This document shows, one piece after another, positions 51,486 to 61,899 of a DNA stretch of 64,000 bases; within the stretch, counting starts at the first letter, position 1; each line of letters starts with the position of its first letter. Origin of the DNA: Rhizobium sp. WYCCWR10014 (GTDB lineage: Bacteria > Pseudomonadota > Alphaproteobacteria > Rhizobiales > Rhizobiaceae); assembly GCF_001657485.1 (NCBI RefSeq), contig NZ_LXFU01000029.1, positions 397,446-461,445 on the forward strand, given 5' to 3'. Both the position numbers and the translations under genes were made by a program. The notes below the pieces were generated by a model. The model made no database searches. It was given only the letters and a program-made list of their open reading frames with translations, and had not been told where the DNA came from.

Positions 51486-52256
51486 GTGTTCCATCCCAGA
51501 CTGTTCGAAAATCGCAATGTCGTCGTAACCGGCGCCGGTCGTGGCATCGGCCTCGAAGTGGCCCGGCAGTTCCTGGACTGCGGCGCGAAGGTGATCGTCC
51601 ATACCGGGCGCAAGCCGGGACGCGACCTGCCGGATTTCCTGTTGACGGCTGAATCCGAAAGACGGGCGCTGCTGCTTAATGCCGATTTCTCCGCAATCGG
51701 TGGGGCAGCGCAATTTGCAGAGGATGCTCTCGCCTTCTTCGATAAGGTCGATGTGCTCGTCAACAATGCCGGCACCATGCTTGGCCGTTTTCCGGCTGCC
51801 ACGCTCACCGACGCAGAATATGAGGCGGTCGTGCGGCTCAATCAGACGTCGGTGGTGGCGCTGACGCGGGCGCTGCTGCCGGCATTGAAGGCGGCTGGTG
51901 GCGCTGCCATCGTCAACACGGTTTCGATTTCGGCGCTGACCGGCGGCAGCCCCGGCTCCTCGATCTATTCGGCCTCGAAAGCCTTCGTTGCGACTTATTC
52001 CAAGGCGCTTGCCCGTGAGCTTGCGCCGGACGGAATCCGCGTCAATTGCGTGTCGCCAGGAACGATCGAGACGGATTTCCATGAGCGCTATTCTTCCCGC
52101 GAAAAGCTGGAGCAGACGAGAAAATCCATCCCCCTGCAGCGGCTCGGCACGGCGGAGGATTGTGCGCCCGCCTACCTGTTCCTGGCCGCTTCCGCCCTCT
52201 CGGGCTACATCACCGGACAGGTGATCGAGATCAATGGCGGTCAGCTTATCTGCTGA
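51486..52256 (+). CDS. SDR family oxidoreductase
   Basis: 256-residue short-chain dehydrogenase. TGAGRGIGLEVA cofactor motif, NNAGTM, Ser in NTVSIS, YSASK, and the C-terminal SALSGYITGQVIEINGG. I prefer GTG 51486 because GGAGG lies eight bases upstream; an in-frame ATG at 51432 lacks a site. It follows soxR in the same direction, but the 126-base gap leaves co-regulation open. Confidence 0.87.
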   Translation: MFHPRLFENRNVVVTGAGRGIGLEVARQFLDCGAKVIVHTGRKPGRDLPDFLLTAESERRALLLNADFSAIGGAAQFAEDALAFFDKVDVLVNNAGTMLGRFPAATLTDAEYEAVVRLNQTSVVALTRALLPALKAAGGAAIVNTVSISALTGGSPGSSIYSASKAFVATYSKALARELAPDGIRVNCVSPGTIETDFHERYSSREKLEQTRKSIPLQRLGTAEDCAPAYLFLAASALSGYITGQVIEINGGQLIC

Positions 52257-52320
52257 TTTGTTTGGACCTTTTTTGGCATTTCATCACTTTTGACCAATTC
52301 GCTTGTGCGAATATGCTATT

Positions 52321-52335
52321 GTGCTGATCTAGCAC
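52321..52335. promoter_or_regulatory. inverted repeat before the ArsR-type gene
   Basis: GTGCT-GATCT-AGCAC lies 25 bases before the start codon, a plausible autoregulatory operator for the ArsR-family protein. No experimental parallel is claimed. Confidence 0.4.
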
Positions 52336-52360
52336 ATTGCCTTCCCTTCCGAGATATCGA

Positions 52361-52702
52361 ATGCCGTTGCCCAAACCCGAGCCGGGGATGTCCGGCCAGG
52401 AATTGCACGAGCTCGCTGGAAAAGCCCATGAAGCGAGCGATCTGCTGAAAGCGCTAGCGCACCCGACCCGACTTCTGATCCTCTGCATACTTGCGAACGA
52501 GGAGCGGACGGTGGGTGAAATCGAAAATATCCTCGGCATACAGCAGGCAATGGTCTCGCAGCAGCTGGCGCGTTTAAGGCTCGAAGGCCTGGTCCATACG
52601 CGCCGTCAGGGCAGGCTGGTCTATTACAGCATCGGCAATGTCAGCGTGCTTGCCTTCCTCGAATCGCTGTTCGATCTTTTTCCGGCTGCAGAAAACAGTT
52701 AG
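52361..52702 (+). CDS. ArsR family transcriptional regulator
   Basis: 113-residue winged-helix repressor. The core LLKALAHPTRLLILCILANEERTVGEIENILGIQQAMVSQQLARLRLEGLV (key HPTRLLILCIL, and QAMVSQQLARL as recognition helix) is followed by the wing TRRQGRLVYYSI. The N-terminal metal motif of ArsR/SmtB (CxC) is missing and only one Cys is visible, so a thiol or other signal is possible. Its stop codon sits on the edge of a RIME1 element. Confidence 0.9.
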   Translation: MPLPKPEPGMSGQELHELAGKAHEASDLLKALAHPTRLLILCILANEERTVGEIENILGIQQAMVSQQLARLRLEGLVHTRRQGRLVYYSIGNVSVLAFLESLFDLFPAAENS

Positions 52703-52816
52703 AGCATGATGCCGAAAAGTGTGCGCGGTTTTCGGACGACATCATGCTCTATTTCTTTGATTTAGATCAGGATTCAGATTTTAGGCCGATCGGGCCTAAA
52801 ATCATCCTGATCTAGA
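52701..52816. repeat. RIME1 element (type A, complete)
   Basis: Two palindromes: AGAGCATGATGCCGAAAA...TTTTCGGACGACATCATGCTCT and TAGATCAGGATTCAGATTTTAGGCC...GGCCTAAAATCATCCTGATCTA. It matches 47467-47578 in length and order. It separates the ArsR-type gene from the LysR gene. Confidence 0.88.
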
Positions 52817-52893
52817 GATCGCCCTTGCGGAGCACGGCTGCTGCGTCAAAGATGAACTGACCCGGATGATGTCACGCCGGATCGGGAGACCGG

Positions 52894-53787
52894 ATGATCG
52901 ACAAGCTGGAATTCTTCATCGCCCTTGCCAATGAAAAGCATTTTGGCCGCGCCGCGGAGGAGTGCGGGATCTCGCAGCCGACGCTTTCGGCCGCCATCCG
53001 GCAACTCGAGGATCAGCTCGGCGTCATGCTGGTGCAGCGCGGTTCGCGGTTCCAGGGGCTGACGCCGGAGGGGCAGCGCGTGCTCGAATGGGCCCGGCGC
53101 ATCGTCGGCGATGCCCGCACCATGCGCGAGGAGATGCGCGCCGCGCGCCGCGGCCTTTCCGGCCACATCCGCCTCGCCGCCATTCCGACCGCCCTCGCCA
53201 TGCTGTCGCGCATCACCACGCCCTTTCAGGAGCGGCATCCCGGCGTGACCTTCTCGATCGTCTCGCGGAATTCGCTGCAGGTGCTGAGCATGCTCGAAAA
53301 CCTCGAAATCGATGCCGGCATCACCTATCTCGAAAACGAGCCGCTCGGCCGCGTCACGACCGTTCCCCTTTATGCCGAGCGCTATAATCTGATCACGGCT
53401 GCAGGCAGCCCGCTATCCGATCGCGACAACGTGACCTGGCGGGAGATCGGCGATCTTCGGCTTTGTCTATTGACTGCCGACATGCAGAACCGCCGCATCA
53501 TCAACCGCCACTTGACGGAAGCAGGCGCCACAGCGCATCCGACGCTCGAATCCAATTCGATGATCGTGTTGTTCTCGCATGTCAGGACCGGACGCTGGGC
53601 GAGCATCATGCCGCGCAACGTCGCCAAATCCTTTGGATTTCCAGTGGAAATCCGCATGATCCCGATCGTCGAGCCGGAGGCGCATCATCTGGTCGGCCTT
53701 GTTGCGCCTTATCGCGAGCCCTTCACGCCGCTTGTCTCGGCCTTGCTGCATGAAGCGAGAGTGCTCGTGCAAGATGAAGAACTTTGA
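52894..53787 (+). CDS. LysR family regulator upstream of formate dehydrogenase genes
   Basis: 297 residues. HTH domain FFIALANEKHFGRAAEECGISQPTLSAAIRQLEDQLGV is followed by the substrate-binding domain with SGHIRLAAIPTALAML. In other bacteria a LysR regulator (FdsR) controls the fds operon from the same position, so this is the likely activator or repressor of the next genes. Transcribed in the same direction, 135 bases upstream. Confidence 0.85.
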   Translation: MIDKLEFFIALANEKHFGRAAEECGISQPTLSAAIRQLEDQLGVMLVQRGSRFQGLTPEGQRVLEWARRIVGDARTMREEMRAARRGLSGHIRLAAIPTALAMLSRITTPFQERHPGVTFSIVSRNSLQVLSMLENLEIDAGITYLENEPLGRVTTVPLYAERYNLITAAGSPLSDRDNVTWREIGDLRLCLLTADMQNRRIINRHLTEAGATAHPTLESNSMIVLFSHVRTGRWASIMPRNVAKSFGFPVEIRMIPIVEPEAHHLVGLVAPYREPFTPLVSALLHEARVLVQDEEL

Positions 53788-53802
53788 TAGAGAAAACCTA
53801 TC
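53786..53802. promoter_or_regulatory. candidate LysR binding site
   Basis: GATAG-AGAAAAC-CTATC is an interrupted palindrome overlapping the end of the LysR gene, with a further GATAG 12 bases downstream. Spacing and position suit a LysR site for the fds promoter. Confidence 0.4.
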
Positions 53803-53852
53803 AAGCAACGAGATAGCTTTATTGATCGCCGGCTGCTTCCCTGAAATGGTGG

Positions 53853-53895
53853 TTGCGGAATAGCACTCGGCCGGGGGAGGCCCGCTATTCCGCAA
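53853..53895 (+). other. long hairpin in the fds leader
   Basis: TTGCGGAATAGC pairs perfectly with GCTATTCCGCAA (12-bp stem), and the 19-base loop contains GGCC/GGCC that can pair again. It ends 27 bases before fdsG and lacks a T-run, so it may control translation or message stability rather than terminate. Confidence 0.6.
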
Positions 53896-53922
53896 CGAGC
53901 AAGCCGCCGGGAGGGCTGCCTT

Positions 53923-54398
53923 ATGACCATTCATATCGCCGAAGGCGATATTGCAGCACGCACCCGAGCGATCGTCGCCGATCTTCGATTTCTCGAAGGG
54001 CCGCTGCTTCCCATTCTGCACGAGGTTCAGCAGGAATTCGGCTATGTGCCGCAGGAAGCCATGCCTGTTATCGCGGAGGAATTGAACCTCTCGCGGGCCG
54101 AGGTGCATGGCGTGGTGACTTTCTATCACGATTATCGCGACCATCCCGCCGGCCGGCACGTGCTGAAGCTCTGTCGCGCCGAAGCCTGTCAGTCGATGGG
54201 CGGCGATGCGCTGGCCGAACGCGTCAAGGCGCTGCTCGGCATTGATTTTCATCAGACGACGCTCGATGGCGGTGTGACGCTGGAGCCGGTCTACTGTCTC
54301 GGGCTCTGCGCCTGCGCACCGGCGGTGATGCTTGACGGCGAGCTCTATGGCCGGGTCGACGATCAGACGGCGGCGGAACTCGTCGCGGAGGTACGTCG

Positions 54399-54402
<4 letters not shown>
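53923..54402 (+). CDS. fdsG: NAD-dependent formate dehydrogenase gamma subunit
   Basis: 159-residue NuoE-like thioredoxin-fold protein. The 2Fe-2S ligands are in LCRAEAC and YCLGLCAC. It passes electrons between FdsA and FdsB. GGGAGGGCTGCCTT precedes the ATG. Its stop overlaps fdsB by four bases. Confidence 0.93.
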
Positions 54403-55955
<1,553 letters not shown>

Positions 55956-56012
55956 CGCGTTTTTCATGGAACGCCTGCGCTGACCTCACCATCTCAAGCA
56001 AGGAGACCCATC

Positions 56013-58892
56013 ATGTCTCTCATCCATGAAATCGACTACGGCACCCCGGCTTCGAAATCCGAGGCCATGGTGAGGCTCACCATCGACGGACAGCAGATCA
56101 GCGTGCCGGAGGGCACCTCCATCATGCGCGCCTCGATGGAGGCCGGCATCAAGGTGCCGAAGCTCTGTGCTACCGATATGGTCGATGCTTTCGGCTCCTG
56201 CCGGCTCTGCCTCGTCGAGATCGAGGGCCGCAACGGCACGCCCGCTTCCTGCACGACGCCGGTGGCGGCAAACATGGTGGTGCACACGCAGACGGGGCGA
56301 TTGAAGGATATCCGCCGCGGCGTGATGGAACTCTATATTTCCGACCATCCGCTCGACTGTCTTACCTGCGCGGCCAACGGCGATTGCGAATTGCAGGACA
56401 TGGCGGGCGCCGTCGGCCTGCGCGATGTGCGCTACGGCTATGAGGGCGACAATCACGTCAAGGCGCGCAGCAATGGCGACATCAATCTGAAATGGATGCC
56501 GAAGGACGAGTCCAATCCCTATTTCACCTATGATCCCTCCAAATGCATCGTCTGTTCGCGCTGCGTGCGCGCCTGCGAGGAAGTACAGGGAACCTTCGCG
56601 CTGACGATCGAGGGCCGCGGTTTCGGCTCGCGCGTTTCGCCCGGCATGCACGAACATTTCATCGATTCCGAATGTGTCTCCTGCGGCGCCTGCGTCCAGG
56701 CCTGCCCGACGGCGACGCTGACGGAGAAGTCGGTGATCCAGATCGGCCAGCCGGAGCATTCGGCCGTGACCACCTGCGCCTATTGCGGCGTCGGCTGTTC
56801 TTTCAAGGCGGAAATGCGCGGCGAGGAACTGGTGCGCATGGTGCCCTGGAAGGACGGTCAGGCCAATCGCGGCCATTCCTGCGTCAAGGGCCGCTTCGCC
56901 TATGGCTACTCCACCCACAAGGACCGCATCCTCAATCCGATGATCCGCGAAAAGGTCAGCGATCCCTGGCGGGAAGTGAGCTGGGATGAAGCCTTCGCGC
57001 ATGTCGCGATGGAGTTCCGCCGCATCCAGTATCAATACGGTCGCGAGGCGATTGGCGGCATCACCTCGTCGCGCTGCACCAATGAGGAAACTTATCTGGT
57101 GCAGAAGCTGATCCGCGCCGGTTTCGGCAACAACAATGTAGATACCTGCGCCCGCGTCTGCCATTCGCCGACGGGTTACGGCCTCGGCCAGACCTTCGGC
57201 ACGTCGGCGGGCACGCAGGATTTCGACAGCGTCGAGCATTCCGACGTCGTCATCGTCATCGGCGCCAATCCGACCGACGGACATCCGGTGTTCGGCTCGC
57301 GGCTGAAGAAGCGGCTGCGCCAGGGCGCCAAGCTCATCGTCATCGACCCGCGCCGCACCGATATCGTCCGCTCGCCGCATATCGAGGCCTCCTTTCACCT
57401 GCCGCTGAAGCCCGGCACCAATGTCGCGGTCATGACGGCGCTGGCGCATGTGATCGTCACCGAAGGGCTCTTTGACGAGGCGTTCATCCGCGAGCGCTGC
57501 GACTGGTCTGAGTTCGAGGATTGGGCGGCCTTCGTCGCCGAGCCGCAGCATAGTCCCGAAGAGACCGAGATCTTCACCGGCGTGCCGGCGGCGGATCTGC
57601 GCGGCGCGGCAAGGCTCTATGCCAAGGGCGGCAACGGTGCGATCTATTACGGCCTCGGCGTCACCGAACACAGCCAGGGCTCGACCACGGTCATCGCGAT
57701 CGCCAACCTGGCGATGGCGACCGGCAATATCGGCCGCCCAGGCGTCGGAGTGAACCCGCTGCGCGGCCAGAACAATGTGCAGGGCTCCTGCGACATGGGC
57801 TCGTTCCCGCACGAATTGCCGGGCTACCGGCACATTTCCGACGATGCGACGCGCGATATCTTCGAAAAGCTCTGGGGCGTGAAGCTCAACAACGAGCCGG
57901 GCCTGCGTATTCCGAACATGCTGGATGCAGCAGTCGACGGCTCGTTCAAAGGCATCTACATCCAGGGCGAAGACATCCTCCAGTCCGATCCCGATACCAA
58001 ACATGTCGCGGCCGGGCTTGCGGCGATGGAATGCGTCGTCGTGCAGGATCTGTTCCTCAACGAGACCGCCAATTACGCCCATGTCTTCCTGCCGGGCTCG
58101 ACCTTCCTCGAGAAGGACGGCACCTTCACCAATGCCGAACGACGCATCAATCGCGTGCGCAAGGTGATGTCGCCGCGCAACGGCTATGGCGACTGGGAAG
58201 TGACGCAGAAGCTTGCCCAGGCGATGGCGCTCGACTGGAATTACACCCATCCGTCGGAGATTATGGACGAGATCGCCGCGACGACGCCGAGCTTCGCGAT
58301 GGTCTCCTACGACTATCTCGATAAAATGGGCTCGGTGCAGTGGCCCTGCAACGAGAAGAACCCGCTCGGCTCGCCGATCATGCATGTCAACGGTTTCGTG
58401 CGCGGCAAGGGCAAGTTCATCCGCACCGAATATGTGGCGACCGACGAACGTACCGGCCCCCGCTTCCCGCTGCTGCTGACAACCGGCCGCATCCTCAGCC
58501 AGTATAATGTCGGAGCGCAGACGCGGCGGACCGAGAATGTCGTCTGGCATGCGGAAGACCGGCTGGAAATCCATCCACACGATGCCGAGCAGCGCGGCGT
58601 TCGCGACGGCGACTGGGTCAAGCTCGGCAGCCGCTCCGGCGACACGACGCTCAGGGCGCTGATCACCGATCGCGTCGCGCCGGGTGTCGTCTATACGACC
58701 TTCCATCATCCCACGACGCAGGCGAACGTCATCACCACCGATTTCTCCGACTGGGCGACGAACTGCCCGGAATACAAGGTGACGGCGGTGCAGGTCTCGC
58801 CCTCCAACGGGCCGAGCGAATGGCAACTCGAATATGACGAGCAGGCGCGGCAATCGCGCCGCATCGCCGGCAAGCTCGAGGCGGCGGAGTGA
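56013..58892 (+). CDS. fdsA: formate dehydrogenase alpha (molybdenum) subunit
   Basis: 959-residue catalytic subunit oxidising formate to CO2. The NuoG-like N-terminus carries 2Fe-2S (KLCAT, GSCRLC, ASC), a His-Cys 4Fe-4S set (DHPLDCLTCAANGDC), two ferredoxin-type clusters (CIVCSRCVRAC; CVSCGACVQAC) and the 4Fe-4S set next to the cofactor (CAYCGVGC). The Mo ligand is Cys383 in CARVCHSPTGYG, so this is the Cys and not the selenocysteine form. The C-terminal pterin-binding domain is intact. Confidence 0.96.
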   Translation: MSLIHEIDYGTPASKSEAMVRLTIDGQQISVPEGTSIMRASMEAGIKVPKLCATDMVDAFGSCRLCLVEIEGRNGTPASCTTPVAANMVVHTQTGRLKDIRRGVMELYISDHPLDCLTCAANGDCELQDMAGAVGLRDVRYGYEGDNHVKARSNGDINLKWMPKDESNPYFTYDPSKCIVCSRCVRACEEVQGTFALTIEGRGFGSRVSPGMHEHFIDSECVSCGACVQACPTATLTEKSVIQIGQPEHSAVTTCAYCGVGCSFKAEMRGEELVRMVPWKDGQANRGHSCVKGRFAYGYSTHKDRILNPMIREKVSDPWREVSWDEAFAHVAMEFRRIQYQYGREAIGGITSSRCTNEETYLVQKLIRAGFGNNNVDTCARVCHSPTGYGLGQTFGTSAGTQDFDSVEHSDVVIVIGANPTDGHPVFGSRLKKRLRQGAKLIVIDPRRTDIVRSPHIEASFHLPLKPGTNVAVMTALAHVIVTEGLFDEAFIRERCDWSEFEDWAAFVAEPQHSPEETEIFTGVPAADLRGAARLYAKGGNGAIYYGLGVTEHSQGSTTVIAIANLAMATGNIGRPGVGVNPLRGQNNVQGSCDMGSFPHELPGYRHISDDATRDIFEKLWGVKLNNEPGLRIPNMLDAAVDGSFKGIYIQGEDILQSDPDTKHVAAGLAAMECVVVQDLFLNETANYAHVFLPGSTFLEKDGTFTNAERRINRVRKVMSPRNGYGDWEVTQKLAQAMALDWNYTHPSEIMDEIAATTPSFAMVSYDYLDKMGSVQWPCNEKNPLGSPIMHVNGFVRGKGKFIRTEYVATDERTGPRFPLLLTTGRILSQYNVGAQTRRTENVVWHAEDRLEIHPHDAEQRGVRDGDWVKLGSRSGDTTLRALITDRVAPGVVYTTFHHPTTQANVITTDFSDWATNCPEYKVTAVQVSPSNGPSEWQLEYDEQARQSRRIAGKLEAAE

Positions 58893-58929
58893 CGATGCGG
58901 GGGCGGCTCTGTAAACAGGAACGCGCATC

Positions 58930-59754
58930 ATGACCTTCACCGTCACCGCCCGTGCTCCCGAAACCGCCCGCCGCAACGGCATTCTCCAGGCCGGTTCGCG
59001 CATCGTGCCGGAAGAGGTGCCGATCGCCTTTTCCTATGGCGGCAGTTCGCATGCGGTGATGATGGCAACACCTGCGGATCTCGAGGATTTCGCCGTCGGA
59101 TTCAGCCTGACCGAAGGGATCCTTGCCGGGCCGGCGGAGATGTCGGGCATCGAGGTCATTGAGGGTGAGCAGGGGATCGATGTGCAGGTGAGCCTGGTCG
59201 ACGACGTCGCCGATCGGCTGCGGGCACGGCGACGCAGCATGGCGGGACCGGTCGGCTGCGGGCTCTGCGGCATCGAATCGATCGAACAGGCGGTACGGTC
59301 GGTGCCTGACGTTTCGACATCGCCGCTGGCGCTGTCGCATGCGGATATCGTCCGCGCCGTTTCGCTTCTGAACGAGGCACAGCCGCTGCATCGTGAGACG
59401 CGGGCGGTGCATGGCGCCGGGTTCTATTTTCCCGGCAGGGGGCTGATTGCCGTGCGCGAAGATGTCGGCCGGCACAATGCGCTGGACAAGCTCTGCGGCG
59501 CCATCATCCGCGCCAATGAAAGAGGCGGGGACGGCGCCGTCGTCGTCACCAGCCGGCTCTCCGTCGAGATGGTGCAGAAAGCGGCGATCCTCGGCAGCCC
59601 GGTGCTCATCGCCATTTCGGCGCCGACGGCTCTCGCCATCCGCACGGCCGAAGAGGCCGGCATGACGCTCGTCGCGCTGGTGCGCGGCGAGGATTTCGAG
59701 ATCTTCACCCACCCGCACCGCATCTCGCCGGGAAGCATTGCCGATGTCGCATGA
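58930..59754 (+). CDS. fdhD: formate dehydrogenase accessory sulfurtransferase FdhD
   Basis: 274 residues (also called FdsC). The CGLCG motif near residue 114 carries the Cys pair that passes sulfur to the Mo cofactor of FdsA; VREDVGRHNALDKLCGA is the second family signature. It lies 37 bases after fdsA and overlaps fdsD by 11 bases. Confidence 0.94.
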   Translation: MTFTVTARAPETARRNGILQAGSRIVPEEVPIAFSYGGSSHAVMMATPADLEDFAVGFSLTEGILAGPAEMSGIEVIEGEQGIDVQVSLVDDVADRLRARRRSMAGPVGCGLCGIESIEQAVRSVPDVSTSPLALSHADIVRAVSLLNEAQPLHRETRAVHGAGFYFPGRGLIAVREDVGRHNALDKLCGAIIRANERGGDGAVVVTSRLSVEMVQKAAILGSPVLIAISAPTALAIRTAEEAGMTLVALVRGEDFEIFTHPHRISPGSIADVA

Positions 59755-59980
59755 TACCAAGACCAAGCTCGTCTATATGGCAAACCAGATCGCCACCTTC
59801 TTCAAGAGCCAGCCGGAAAGCGAGGCCGCGCAGGGGGTCGCCACCCACATCAACAAATTCTGGGACCCGCGCATGCGGCGGCAATTGTTCGAAATTCTGG
59901 AGAATGAGGAGAACGGCCTGGACGCGCTCGTGCTTCAGGCCGTTCCTCTTATCCGAAAGCCGGAGCCGGTAACACACTAA
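59744..59980 (+). CDS. fdsD: formate dehydrogenase delta subunit
   Basis: 78 residues; LVYMANQIATFFKSQP and NKFWDPRMRRQLFEIL are the family marks. FdsD is a small subunit needed for a stable, active complex. ATG 59744 overlaps the fdhD end. The stop codon is part of the hairpin that follows. Confidence 0.9.
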   Translation: MSHDTKTKLVYMANQIATFFKSQPESEAAQGVATHINKFWDPRMRRQLFEILENEENGLDALVLQAVPLIRKPEPVTH

Positions 59981-60026
59981 AGCGCGTTCCTCGCGCTTTA
60001 TATCTTTATTTCAATGCTTTAGTCCA
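59978..60026. repeat. RIME-like half element (type C)
   Basis: TAAAGCGCG-TTCCT-CGCGCTTTA (9-bp arms) followed by a T-rich stretch similar to the repeat at 19734. It can also serve as a terminator for the fds operon. Confidence 0.6.
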
Positions 60027-60123
60027 AAAAACGAGGATCGGTCCGTGCGCGAGGGAAGGCAGGAGCAACCTGCCTGCGCAAAAGCTGAAATCAAACCAGA
60101 TTTTGAATCAAGGAGGAGTTTTC

Positions 60124-61781
60124 ATGACTGCAGCGGAAACACGTACAGACGAGGCGTTGGCGGGGTTAGGCCTGCTCGATCGTGAAAGGATCGTCGCAAG
60201 GCCCGGGTTCAATCGGTGGCTGGTGCCGCCGGCCGCGCTCGCCATTCATCTCTGCATCGGCATGGCCTATGGTTTCAGCGTGTTCTGGCTGCCGCTTTCC
60301 AAGTCGCTCGGGATCACGGCCTCGACGGCCTGCCCCGAACTGACACTCGCCTCGGCGCTGTTCACCACGACCTGCGACTGGCGCGTTGCCGACCTCGGCT
60401 GGATCTATACGTTGTTCTTCGTTCTGCTTGGCTCATCCGCCGCCATCTGGGGCGGCTGGCTCGAGCGGGCCGGTCCGCGCAAGGCGGGCGTCGTTTCCGC
60501 CTGCTGCTGGTGCGGCGGCATCATTCTTGCCGCGATCGGCGTCATCACGCATCAGCTCTGGTTGATGTGGCTGGGCGCCGGCGTCATCGGTGGCATCGGT
60601 CTCGGCCTCGGTTACATCTCGCCGGTCTCGACGCTGATCAAATGGTTTCCCGACCGGCGCGGGATGGCGACCGGTATGGCGATCATGGGCTTCGGCGGCG
60701 GTGCGATGATCGGCGCCCCATTGGCCAACCTGCTGATGAATACCTTCAAGACCGACAGTTCGGTCGGCGTCTGGCAGACCTTCATCGTCATGGCGGTGAT
60801 CTATTTCGTCTTCATGATAGGCGGCGCCTTCGGCTATCGCATCCCGCCGGCCGGCTGGCGTCCCGAGGGTTGGACGCCGCCTGCAGCCAAGAGCACGATG
60901 ATCACCACCAAACATGTGCACCTGCGCGATGCCCACAGGACAAAACAGTTCTGGCTGATATGGGCGGTGCTTTGCCTCAACGTTTCGGCCGGTATCGGCG
61001 TTATCGGCATGGCCTCGCCAATGCTGCAGGAAATCTTCGCGGGCTCGCTGATCGGTCTGCCTGATGTCGGCTTTGCCCAGCTCGACGCCGGGCAGAAGGC
61101 ATCGATCGCCACGATCGCAGCCGGTTTCGCCGGCTTGCTGTCGCTCTTCAACATCGGCGGACGGTTCTTCTGGGCGTCGCTGTCCGACAAGATCGGCCGC
61201 AAGAATACCTATTATGCTTCTTCGTCCTCGGCATCGTGCTTTATGCGCTGGCGCCCACTTTCGCAGGCATGGGCAACAAGGCGCTGTTCGTTCTCGCCTT
61301 CGGCATCATCCTGTCGATGTACGGCGGCGGCTTCGCGACCATCCCGGCCTATCTTGCCGATATTTTCGGTACGCAGTTCGTCGGCGCCATCCACGGCCGG
61401 CTGCTGACGGCCTGGGCAACGGCCGGCATCGTCGGCCCCGTCGTCGTCAATTATATCCGCGAAGCGCAGATCGCCGCCGGCGTTGCGCCCGGGCCAACCC
61501 TCTATACCGGCACCATGTATATCCTCGCCGGCATGCTGGCGCTCGGGCTCATCGCCAATGCGCTGATCAGGCCGCTTTCGGACAAATGGTTCATGTCGGA
61601 TGACGAGGTCGCCGCGCTGCAGGCGAAGTCGGCGGCTGTCAATGCCGGGCCGACAGGTTCCTTCGGCATTGGCACAGGTGGTCTGGACGCCAAGGCGATG
61701 CTTGCCTGGGCCGTCGTCGGCATTCCGCTGCTGTGGGGTGTCTGGGTGACGCTGAGGGCAACCTTCGCGCTGTTCGGCTAA
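60124..61781 (+). pseudogene. oxalate/formate-antiporter-type MFS transporter, frameshifted
   Basis: Reads as an OFA-family major facilitator up to SDKIGRKNTYYA (about 61217), then leaves frame and stops at 61407. The rest of the protein continues in the next frame from about 61220 to 61781 (FVLGIVLYALAPTFAGMG onwards). Restoring one T in GCTTC at 61217-61220 (to GCTTTC) would give one 552-residue protein with 12 helices. Motif YISPVSTLIKWFPDRRGMATG is typical of OxlT relatives. ATG 60124 has AGGAGG upstream. The position after the fds genes suggests formate or oxalate transport. Sequencing error is not excluded. Confidence 0.85.
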
Positions 61782-61787
61782 GCGATC

Positions 61788-61822
61788 AAAGCGCGTCGCA
61801 TGGGCATTATGCGATGCGCTTT
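61788..61822. repeat. RIME-like half element (type C)
   Basis: AAAGCGCGTCGCAT and ATGCGATGCGCTTT (14 positions, one G-T) around GGGCATT, matching the first half of 19734-19833. Positioned between convergent transporter and chemoreceptor genes, where it may act as a terminator. Confidence 0.65.
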
Positions 61823-61899
61823 ATCTTGGTATACAGCGCATATGATCAAAGTGCCGCCTGGCGGCGGCACAGTAAATTGACGATGTGCGGAGACTGGGA

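Noticed and set aside
55986..59003. A 1005-codon open frame antisense to fdsA
   Set aside because: It mirrors the codon pattern of a certain GC-rich gene; the product is His/Arg/Asp-rich with no family motif. Similar long antisense frames over mdh-sucC (5859-8159), sucA (9173-11755), the ABC permeases (31631-33874) and priA (35547-37694) were rejected for the same reason.
61200..61225. Programmed ribosomal frameshifting in the transporter
   Set aside because: No slippery heptamer or downstream structure is apparent, and this family is not known to use it; mutation or sequencing error is simpler.
61236..61781. A separate 181-residue membrane protein gene
   Set aside because: It continues exactly the MFS sequence broken at 61217-61220 and has no start signal of its own; treated as part of the frameshifted transporter.
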